Source of the DNA: Nitrospirota bacterium
GTDB lineage: Bacteria; Nitrospirota; Thermodesulfovibrionia; Thermodesulfovibrionales; Magnetobacteriaceae
Length of the DNA: 6,525 nt
Reading direction: 5' to 3'
Assembly (NCBI GenBank): GCA_015233485.1
Contig: JADFXO010000222.1
Span: forward strand, 1-6,525
The number at the start of each line of letters is the position of its first letter. Position 1 is the first letter of the stretch. Positions 1 through 5,723 of the stretch are shown in pieces. The notes under the pieces are model-generated. The model was not told the DNA's origin. It saw nothing but the letters and a program-made list of their open reading frames with translations, and searched no databases. The position numbers and the translations under genes are program-made.

Positions 1-1773
1 TCGTACGGCTGGAATTTATTAAATTCAACTGCCGCCACAGGCGCGGACGTTAATATTACCAACCCGGGATATTTGAGTATATACCCGACCGGCGTATCAT
101 CTCCGACTGGCGCGACATTTACCGTCCCCTTTGTGTATCAGAATCTATCAGGCGACTTCGACGTTTATATTGGCACTAACGCGACAAATTATCCCTTTGG
201 CCTTATAGCCAGAGACCCTAACACCAGCGCGGGAGAGGATTGGCTTGGATTGGGGAATATCCCTGGCGATATGGCATATTCAAAAAATACCACAAACAGC
301 AGCACCGCCCAGTATGGCGCAAACACCCTTTTCAAGTATTTCAGGATAACCAGAAGCGGTGCCGTTTTCACTACGTATTTAAGCACGGACGGCACTACGT
401 GGACACAACACGAGCAATTTACAAGAAACGATTTTGCTGGCTCTGTACAGGTTGGAATATATGCCTATGGGGCAACCGCAGTGGATTACTTTGATGAGTA
501 TACCCCGTCGGCTACGGCATCGGCGGCCATAACCATGCCGGTTATAACTATAAATGCCTCAAGCGTTTCAGCCGGCACTGTGGCCGCCGCTGTGGCGCTG
601 CCGCATCTTACGGGTGCCGGGGCATGTTCCCAGACGGGGAACTTCTGTAGTAATGCGCTGCCGGCATTTACATTAGACGGGGAATTTGCGGCACAGGCCG
701 ACGTTGCGTTCGATGTGCCCGTAGTTACGATAGATAGCAGTGTCATCGGCAGTAATACCTCGTTTGGGCTTCTTTCCGTGTTATCACTGCGCATAAATGG
801 CGGCGTGGCAATTGGCGCCGGGGGATATGGAAAGGCCGGGCTTCCCATATTTACGGTAAAGTCGCAGATGGCGGCAACGAGTGCGCTTGTGCTGCCATGT
901 TTTCAAATCGATACCGGACATTTAACCGGCAGGATAGCCGGAACGCGGGTGCTGAGAATGCCGCGCTTCAAGATAGACACTCTGGTATATAATCCTCCGA
1001 TAATCAACGGCGGCGCGAACTCGCCGGTTATAAAACTCTCTGCCGGGATGCTTACAGGGGGCGGATGTCAATGCGATGTGCGGGTGCCTGCTGTGAAGAT
1101 GCCGTCTCTGCCGTTTGTCAATTCACACGCTGGTGGAGTTTCGGCGATGGCGGCGGCAACTCCGGCTGTTATTGTGTCAACGTCGGGACATGGCCAGTAT
1201 AAGGGTAACGCGGCAATTGCGATACCGCTGTTTGCCATTGGGTCCCTTGGCGTTGAGACCGTGATGAGTTTCGTGCAGAGCGCCGATAGCCGCGTCATAG
1301 TATTAAACATAAACACGGGGGCGCTGACTGAGTACACTGCGTATGATTTTAACGGTTTTTGCCAATGGGGTGAGGATTACTTTGCCGGAGGAGACGGCGG
1401 GATATACATACTTGGGGCGGACACAGACGACGGCGTACCGATAAGCTGCTCAATAAAGACATCGAAGACAGAGTTGAAAAATGCTAAGGGCAAGGACGAA
1501 TCCTCAATAAAACGTGTACCGGAGGTTCACACGGTAGTGAGAACCCCGTCGCCGTTTGTATTCAAGACTATAACGGACGACGGCGAAGAACACGTCTATC
1601 TGTCGGAGTTCACAGAGTCAGCAATGTCTGGCCGCACGGCCCCCCGTCGTATAAAATTAGGCAAAGGGGCAAAGGGCAGATACTGGCAATTCGCCATAGA
1701 AAACACTGGAGGTGCCCTGCTGGAGCTAGAGTCGTTCGAGCCGGAGATGGCGGCGATAGGCCGCAGGGTGTAG
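1..1773 (+). CDS. Phage tail/fibre-like virion protein, 3' part (5' end outside window)
   Basis: The frame is open from base 1, giving 590 visible residues, so the gene starts upstream; the TTG at 73 lies inside it and is not a convincing start. Three parts can be seen. The first about 175 residues look like a ConA-like/DUF1349-type beta-sandwich, with the signature FRITRSGAVFTTYLSTDG followed by TWTQ, a pattern found in carbohydrate-binding domains. The middle (bases 535-1240) is a run of about twelve short repeats centred on a hydrophobic-Pro-x-hydrophobic-x-Ile/Val strand (MPVITI, LPAFTL, LPIFTV, LPCFQI, MPRFKI, IPLFAI). The last about 150 residues resemble the C-terminal domain of tail accessory proteins of Gram-negative phages, with KRVPEVHT, KGRYWQFAIENTGGALLELE and a basic end. 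Together these suggest a virion structural protein that may contact the cell surface. It is probably prophage-borne, but no integrase, terminase or capsid gene is visible. A cell-surface adhesin is the alternative. Confidence 0.72.
   Translation, partial: SYGWNLLNSTAATGADVNITNPGYLSIYPTGVSSPTGATFTVPFVYQNLSGDFDVYIGTNATNYPFGLIARDPNTSAGEDWLGLGNIPGDMAYSKNTTNSSTAQYGANTLFKYFRITRSGAVFTTYLSTDGTTWTQHEQFTRNDFAGSVQVGIYAYGATAVDYFDEYTPSATASAAITMPVITINASSVSAGTVAAAVALPHLTGAGACSQTGNFCSNALPAFTLDGEFAAQADVAFDVPVVTIDSSVIGSNTSFGLLSVLSLRINGGVAIGAGGYGKAGLPIFTVKSQMAATSALVLPCFQIDTGHLTGRIAGTRVLRMPRFKIDTLVYNPPIINGGANSPVIKLSAGMLTGGGCQCDVRVPAVKMPSLPFVNSHAGGVSAMAAATPAVIVSTSGHGQYKGNAAIAIPLFAIGSLGVETVMSFVQSADSRVIVLNINTGALTEYTAYDFNGFCQWGEDYFAGGDGGIYILGADTDDGVPISCSIKTSKTELKNAKGKDESSIKRVPEVHTVVRTPSPFVFKTITDDGEEHVYLSEFTESAMSGRTAPRRIKLGKGAKGRYWQFAIENTGGALLELESFEPEMAAIGRRV
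535..1240 (+). repeat. About twelve ~21-residue beta-strand repeats inside the tail protein
   Basis: Units start near bases 535, 598, 658, 715, 781, 841, 892, 958, 1021, 1084, 1159 and 1222, spaced 51 to 75 bases (mostly 57-66), always in frame. Each has the core [LMVI]-P-x-[FVI]-x-[IVL], joined by Gly/Ala/Ser-rich linkers; the unit at 781 has lost its proline (LSLRI). The units are diverged in DNA sequence, so this is an old protein-level repeat and not a recent tandem expansion. Regular strand-turn spacing suggests a fibrous or solenoid-like beta stalk. Confidence 0.7.
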
Positions 1774-1830
1774 GAAATCATGAAGAATTTGTTATAATCA
1801 AATCTGCTATAAACGATGGGGGATACCGAT

Positions 1831-1929
1831 ATGAGAGGTAAAAAGGCTGAGTATCTTTACAAGAGATATGATTTTTGGGTTATATTTATATATTTTATTA
1901 TATTGGTGCCACTTTTCGTAACACTATGA
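1831..1929 (+). CDS. Possible 32-residue single-pass membrane peptide
   Basis: This short frame begins with a basic stretch (MRGKKAEYLYKRY) and continues into an uninterrupted hydrophobic, aromatic segment (about residues 14-32, WVIFIYFIILVPLFVTL), ending at TGA. That is the layout of a small inner-membrane peptide with its basic N-terminus in the cytoplasm. A G-rich run (GGGGGA, 1818-1823) lies seven bases before the ATG and could serve as a ribosome binding site. It follows the tail gene by 57 bases on the same strand, so it may belong to the same transcript. Small membrane proteins near phage tail genes can be holin-like or superinfection-related, but nothing here shows a specific function. 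So short a frame could also arise by chance in AT-rich DNA. Confidence 0.38.
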   Translation: MRGKKAEYLYKRYDFWVIFIYFIILVPLFVTL

Positions 1930-2055
1930 GTGCCTCACTGACTGTATGTGACGACGCTTAAGGGCTCATCCGAGGGCTACCTAGTCGCCGCTTGTTTCTG
2001 AGCGTTTAAAAACTAGTACAGCCAGTTGGTAAGATGAATCTTTCAAAAAAAGTCC
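1930..2055. other. Non-coding stretch upstream of the operon promoter
   Basis: I see no convincing gene, tRNA or small RNA here. It marks the change from balanced composition to the AT-rich cassette. There is a TGAG/CTCA inverted repeat at 1927-1937 and a weak nested stem (CTAGT 1981-1985 with ACTAG 2012-2016, enclosing CGCT 1989-1992 with AGCG 2001-2004). Neither is a standard intrinsic terminator. The A-rich run at about 2044-2051, just upstream of the -35 box, could act as an UP element for the promoter that follows. Confidence 0.4.
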
Positions 2056-2085
2056 TTGACAAACGCAGCTAAAGATGAGCATAAT
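2056..2085 (+). promoter_or_regulatory. Near-consensus sigma70-type promoter of the SIR2/peptidase operon
   Basis: A perfect -35 hexamer TTGACA (2056-2061) is followed after 18 bases by CATAAT (2080-2085), which matches the -10 consensus TATAAT at five of six positions. A-rich DNA lies directly upstream. Transcription would start at about 2091-2094, leaving a leader of roughly 25 bases before the first gene. This gives the cassette its own strong, host-type promoter, independent of the phage gene upstream. No clear operator palindrome overlaps it. Confidence 0.72.
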
Positions 2086-2106
2086 GCTACTAGAGCTATG
2101 ACTAAG

Positions 2107-2111
2107 AGGAG
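2107..2111 (+). promoter_or_regulatory. Ribosome binding site AGGAG fixing the start of the 71-residue protein
   Basis: AGGAG lies six bases before the ATG at 2118, an ideal spacing, and inside the short leader predicted from the promoter. This is the only strong ribosome binding site in the operon. The two later genes lack one at good spacing, so their translation probably depends on ribosomes that started here. Confidence 0.7.
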
Positions 2112-2117
2112 ATTAGG

Positions 2118-2333
2118 ATGGAAGAAGGAGTAAACGATGTTTTTGAGGCGATTTATTATAAGACAAGGGTGTTCGAATGGGGTGAGGAAATTGAGGGTGG
2201 TAGCACTACGCACGAACAGTCCCTTTTTGACATCTATTTCAGAGGTGATATGGTTGCATCGTATAAACATAGCGTAGAGGCAGAGAAAAGAATGCATGAG
2301 TACGCTAGTAGACCTATTCCTCCTAGGGGATAG
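2118..2333 (+). CDS. Small acidic protein of unknown function, first gene of the operon
   Basis: I do not recognise this 71-residue protein. It is acidic (14 Asp/Glu against 8 Lys/Arg) and has no hydrophobic segment long enough to span a membrane. Two amphipathic stretches, about residues 8-21 (VFEAIYYKTRVFEW) and 34-50 (QSLFDIYFRGDMVASYK), look like beta strands, and residues 52-62 look helical. The promoter, short leader and AGGAG site make it the best-supported translation start in the cassette. It overlaps the SIR2-like gene by 38 bases, which suggests coupled translation and joint function. Possible roles are an antitoxin, inhibitor or adaptor for the SIR2-like protein, or the displaced N-terminus of that protein if the two frames are joined by a +1 shift. 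These roles are inferred only from position. Confidence 0.6.
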   Translation: MEEGVNDVFEAIYYKTRVFEWGEEIEGGSTTHEQSLFDIYFRGDMVASYKHSVEAEKRMHEYASRPIPPRG

Positions 2334-3447
2334 TACATTGGTATTAGTTGATGAAATTGCAACGCATCTGGTAGATGTAAAAAGAGGTGCTAGGCCCGCG
2401 AAGGTGAAACTGATAGTGGGGGATGGTATTGCTCCTATATCCGGGATTTATAGTAGAGAAAAGATATTAACTGACAGAAACTTAATAGGTACCCTTGGAG
2501 TTGCTGACCAGAGAGAGCAAGATAGGGCTTGTTGGATTCAGTATGAGAGGTATAGATATACAACTGATAACGAGGTTCCTGCAGGACCCTATTATGCGTT
2601 GTGGCGGATGTTAGAAGAAGGACTTGTAAATGCTATAATTACAACGAATTACGACCAGCATTTTAACTCAATGTTATCCAGAGACCCGGTAGGGGTCGGT
2701 TATGTCTTGAATCCGGTAAATGGTAGCACTGACTATGACCATGAGGGGTTCTATAGTGATAAGACGGCAACTAGTAATAAGTTGCGCTTGTGGAAAATAC
2801 ACGGGTCTCTTTCTCATGCTGCTTTTTTTGAAGATCCCCTAAATGAACTTCATATCTTTCGATTACCAAGATTCGTGGTTGGTTTCCCAGAAGAAGACCC
2901 ATGTAATTCATATGGTATAACCTCCTACCACGACCATATGGGACCTGAATATACCAAATATCGACTCAGAGTACCGCAAAGTAGAGATAACTGTAAATAT
3001 ATGAGACACTTTATCGACATAAACGGTTTTCAAAGAAGTCATTTTCAGAATCTAATAGACGGAGCGATCGCTGATCTAACAGATCCTGATACTGCCATAA
3101 TATTAGTTTTGGGTTTTGTCGGATCATACAATACGTCAAACATTAGCGACCCTTATAATGAGGAATTGGTACCACCTATATTGGATATGGCAAAAACAAA
3201 AAATATACCGACTTATCAAATAGTAAATCCAGCGCAACGTAAAAAGGCTGAAACAGCTTATCTATATAAAGAGCTTGAAATGATTAAGCGTACCTCGTGC
3301 TTTGATATCAATGGGTTTCTTAATCAGATATTATTAACATATTTAGAGAAATTATGCGGGGATAAGAATGGAGCTGTAGGATCTTTTACAGACTGGAGTA
3401 GATACTATAGGGATAAATGGAAGAGCGGGGATTTGTTTAAACTTTAA
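2296..3447 (+). CDS. SIR2-like domain protein (probable NAD+-binding/hydrolysing effector)
   Basis: This 383-residue protein carries SIR2-family marks in order: a nucleotide-binding loop KLIVGDGIAPISG (residues 38-50), a form of the usual GAG[IV]S; TTNYD (116-120), with Asn118 at the position of the family's catalytic Asn; KIHGS (167-171), with His169 as the likely catalytic His; VLGFVGS (271-277), with Asp285 following; and a beta strand TYQIVNP (306-312). It has neither the four-cysteine zinc module of deacetylase sirtuins nor a membrane segment. This points to the SIR2_2-like group found in bacterial defence proteins (ThsA, DSR, SIR2-APAZ), several of which degrade NAD+ on phage infection. 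ATG 2296 is the first usable start, since the frame has a stop at 2275-2277. Its ribosome binding site is weak, so coupling to the upstream gene is likely. Its stop overlaps the next gene's ATG. The enzyme activity is inferred from the family. Confidence 0.8.
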   Translation: MSTLVDLFLLGDSTLVLVDEIATHLVDVKRGARPAKVKLIVGDGIAPISGIYSREKILTDRNLIGTLGVADQREQDRACWIQYERYRYTTDNEVPAGPYYALWRMLEEGLVNAIITTNYDQHFNSMLSRDPVGVGYVLNPVNGSTDYDHEGFYSDKTATSNKLRLWKIHGSLSHAAFFEDPLNELHIFRLPRFVVGFPEEDPCNSYGITSYHDHMGPEYTKYRLRVPQSRDNCKYMRHFIDINGFQRSHFQNLIDGAIADLTDPDTAIILVLGFVGSYNTSNISDPYNEELVPPILDMAKTKNIPTYQIVNPAQRKKAETAYLYKELEMIKRTSCFDINGFLNQILLTYLEKLCGDKNGAVGSFTDWSRYYRDKWKSGDLFKL

Positions 3448-3462
3448 TGGAAACTTTAATGG
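3439..3462 (+). repeat. Perfect 12-base tandem duplication over the SIR2/peptidase gene junction
   Basis: AAACTTTAATGG occurs twice in a row (3439-3450 and 3451-3462). Each copy contains TAATG, so the duplication gives two in-frame stops for the SIR2-like gene (3445 and 3457) and two in-frame ATGs for the peptidase gene (3447 and 3459). The second copy adds four residues (METL) to the peptidase N-terminus if the first ATG is used. Confidence 0.9.
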
Positions 3463-5669
3463 ATATGAATAACAAACCATATATAGGTGATGATGTCGTT
3501 AAAATTATTATGTTACAGGTACTGCCAGGGAAAGAGGAAGATGTAGCGAAGTTCTATACAGGACACTTTGAAGAATATAAAAAGGAAAAAGGACACGCTT
3601 TCCCTTACGGTATATATAAGGCCTTTGGACAATACGATCTATTTATAGTATGCAGTACACCGTACTATCAATATTTTCTAAGCAGAATAGGGACTATTCC
3701 ATATATTCTTAAAAGTAATACTGTGTTATGTTTTCCTTGGAATTTTCCTATAACTAATGATAATGGTAGTTATCATACACTAGAAGAAAAACTTAAGAAA
3801 AAGGTACTTGGACTAACCTTCATTAAGATAGAACCAGGTCTGATTAATGAACGCGGTATTTCTGTTGAACAAGAATTGATAAGCAAATGTTTTATTAGGG
3901 ATGATCTAAGCGTGTTAGGCGGCATAGGATGGAATGAGATAGTTCTGTTAGTTCATAGCGATACTATAGGCGATGTGTATAAGTTTCTTCTAAATATGTG
4001 TAACTCTCGCAAAGTCAGAGAGGATGCCCCTTATCAATATTTGTTGCATAAAACTCTTTCTTTCTTAAGTATAGACTTTTCTCTTGTTAAAGGCATATCT
4101 GATGAATCCTCTTTACAACCCCTATATGACGCATTTACAGAGGAAATTCAGGAGAAGTTTTATCCCAGTTTTAATATAACTTGTTATCCAGAATATCTTG
4201 ATGAGCTTGGAAAGAAAGGTGAGGATTATTTTGGAAAAGCCAGTTACTTGTTAGGCTCTGAGGATATCCGGTTTGATGTAATGAAAGGTACTTGGGGAAA
4301 ATTTATTGGCAATGTATATACATTTCGTAGAAATAATGAGGGGAAAATATATTCAACGGCAATTGTGATTAATCAAAATTGTATAGAATGTAATTCCTCA
4401 TGCGGAACTGATTCGAAAACTATGCAACCTATGAATAAATCAGTGGAAATAATTACTCTTAGCGCTGATGAGATTGATAGCATTTTAAAACTACATAAGG
4501 AAGAGGTTGCCAAGCTGTTGATAAATACCATTTATACGTTTAACGGTATAATACAAAACAGCATCGCCAGAGATGCATTTATAGATATGTTACCATTTGT
4601 TCGGTTTGTTAAAGATAACGCAATGATAGAAACGAAACCTACAAAACTTATTAGCTCTTTAGTCGATAGGATCATTTTTGGAGCTCAACAGAGGGCATCA
4701 TCAACGTTTACAGCAATAACCGATACTGAATATAGATTTTCACCATTCAAAGGTGGAATCCAGAGAGTGTTGCAAGCTATTGAGTTGCTTCCATGTAAGA
4801 TGCTGGCAGATTTTGATTCTTTTTGGAAAGGAATTGTTAACGCAGGTGATGCAAAAACATATAAGGCTGACCTAGTGCTCTTAAATATCCCTATGAATTG
4901 TCTGTTTAAACCAACTAAATGGTGGGGACTGTTTCATGAGATAGGTCATATAGTTACATATGCCTCTAAGGAATTTTTTGACCAAGATGACGATGATGTA
5001 AAAGTTTTTTTATCGCGTTTTAGTGAATCACATATTTCATGGCTTAAATATGAAGAATTATTAGGAGAGGTACTATCAGATATATATGCTTATGTGTTTG
5101 GTTTTGTTTTAGATATAGAAACGAACAGAAAGATGGTAACGTCATATCTTGTTGATGAGCCTAGGGCAAAAAGTCTTAACAAGGATGTATTAAAATCGGA
5201 GAAATATCTGTTTAGATTACACGCTGTTAATCTCTTTCATGAAGCTTACAGAGACAATGCTTTCAATGAGCTGAGTGATCCTAAGAGGATTAAGCATAGC
5301 ATAGAAGGACTAATAAATAATGATGTATATGCTAATTTTAAAAAAGCAATAATTGGTGAATACAAAGAAGACAAGATGGATCTTTACCTGTCTCATTTTT
5401 CCTACCTCTTAGTTTACTGCAACAATAAACTTTCAAAATATCGTGAATTAATTAATGACAAGAAGGAATACGCGAACAGTGAGGAAGTTGACTCGATTTT
5501 AGGGCAACTTAAAAAGGGTTATGTATATGAAGGGGAAATAAAACATCCTGAGGTACTTATCTATCGTTATACGAGAGATGAAATAAATGACTATAAATCT
5601 GATATTGCTTTGATAATGACATTCTGGAATATATACATAAAACAATGGAGCAATCATAATACGGCCTGA
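3447..5669 (+). CDS. HExxH zinc metallopeptidase with two N-terminal ferredoxin-like (Lrp/AsnC-type) domains
   Basis: I do not recognise this 740-residue protein as a named family. Residues 18-100 and 118-215 each read as a beta-alpha-beta-beta-alpha-beta unit with matching features: VKIIMLQVLPG and VLGLTFIKIEPG at the start, then FGQYDLFIVCS and IGWNEIVLLVHS. This resembles the ligand-binding (RAM) fold of Lrp/AsnC regulators. Residues 312-319 contain Cys-x2-Cys-x3-Cys, possibly metal-binding. Towards the C-terminus, WWGLFHEIGHIV holds the zinc motif HEIGH (497-501: His497, Glu498, His501), and GEVLSDIYAY supplies a probable third ligand, Glu541, in an E-x2-S-D setting as in gluzincins. Residues after about 560 look mainly helical. 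There is no signal peptide or clear membrane segment, so it should act in the cytoplasm. The ATG shares a base with the preceding stop (TAATG); starts at 3459 or 3465 are possible. It probably senses a ligand and cleaves a target, perhaps its operon partner; the substrate is unknown. Confidence 0.75.
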   Translation: METLMDMNNKPYIGDDVVKIIMLQVLPGKEEDVAKFYTGHFEEYKKEKGHAFPYGIYKAFGQYDLFIVCSTPYYQYFLSRIGTIPYILKSNTVLCFPWNFPITNDNGSYHTLEEKLKKKVLGLTFIKIEPGLINERGISVEQELISKCFIRDDLSVLGGIGWNEIVLLVHSDTIGDVYKFLLNMCNSRKVREDAPYQYLLHKTLSFLSIDFSLVKGISDESSLQPLYDAFTEEIQEKFYPSFNITCYPEYLDELGKKGEDYFGKASYLLGSEDIRFDVMKGTWGKFIGNVYTFRRNNEGKIYSTAIVINQNCIECNSSCGTDSKTMQPMNKSVEIITLSADEIDSILKLHKEEVAKLLINTIYTFNGIIQNSIARDAFIDMLPFVRFVKDNAMIETKPTKLISSLVDRIIFGAQQRASSTFTAITDTEYRFSPFKGGIQRVLQAIELLPCKMLADFDSFWKGIVNAGDAKTYKADLVLLNIPMNCLFKPTKWWGLFHEIGHIVTYASKEFFDQDDDDVKVFLSRFSESHISWLKYEELLGEVLSDIYAYVFGFVLDIETNRKMVTSYLVDEPRAKSLNKDVLKSEKYLFRLHAVNLFHEAYRDNAFNELSDPKRIKHSIEGLINNDVYANFKKAIIGEYKEDKMDLYLSHFSYLLVYCNNKLSKYRELINDKKEYANSEEVDSILGQLKKGYVYEGEIKHPEVLIYRYTRDEINDYKSDIALIMTFWNIYIKQWSNHNTA

Positions 5670-5679
5670 AACTATCCTC

Positions 5680-5723
5680 GTTGATGATTACTGTGGTCTT
5701 GAAATTTGGGATTGCTCATCAAC
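5680..5723. repeat. Inverted repeat between the convergent operon and hypE ends
   Basis: GTTGATGA (5680-5687) and TCATCAAC (5716-5723) form a perfect 8-base inverted repeat around 28 bases; the right arm covers the hypE stop codon. A 7-base direct repeat ATCCTCG lies just outside (5674-5680 and 5726-5732). The long loop and lack of a T-run make a classical intrinsic terminator unlikely. It could be a weak bidirectional terminator, a footprint of the cassette's insertion, or chance. Confidence 0.45.

Noticed and set aside
486..848. Minus-strand 120-codon frame inside the tail gene
   Set aside because: Its Ala/Thr/Pro-rich product mirrors the repeat region on the other strand; there are no start signals.
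1787..1793. ATTTGTT as a terminal inverted-repeat partner of AACAAAT at the hypE end
   Set aside because: Seven-base match in AT-rich DNA, expected by chance, with no transposase nearby.
1793..1798. TATAAT as a promoter for the small membrane peptide
   Set aside because: No acceptable -35 hexamer at 16-18 bases upstream.
1981..2016. Nested stem as a possible terminator or small RNA
   Set aside because: Stems of only four to five base pairs with uneven internal loops and no following T-run; too weak to call.
2043..2297. Minus-strand 84-codon frame antisense to the first operon gene, with a hydrophobic end
   Set aside because: It has no ribosome binding site before its ATG and lies across the promoter and ribosome binding site that support the opposite strand; treated as a shadow.
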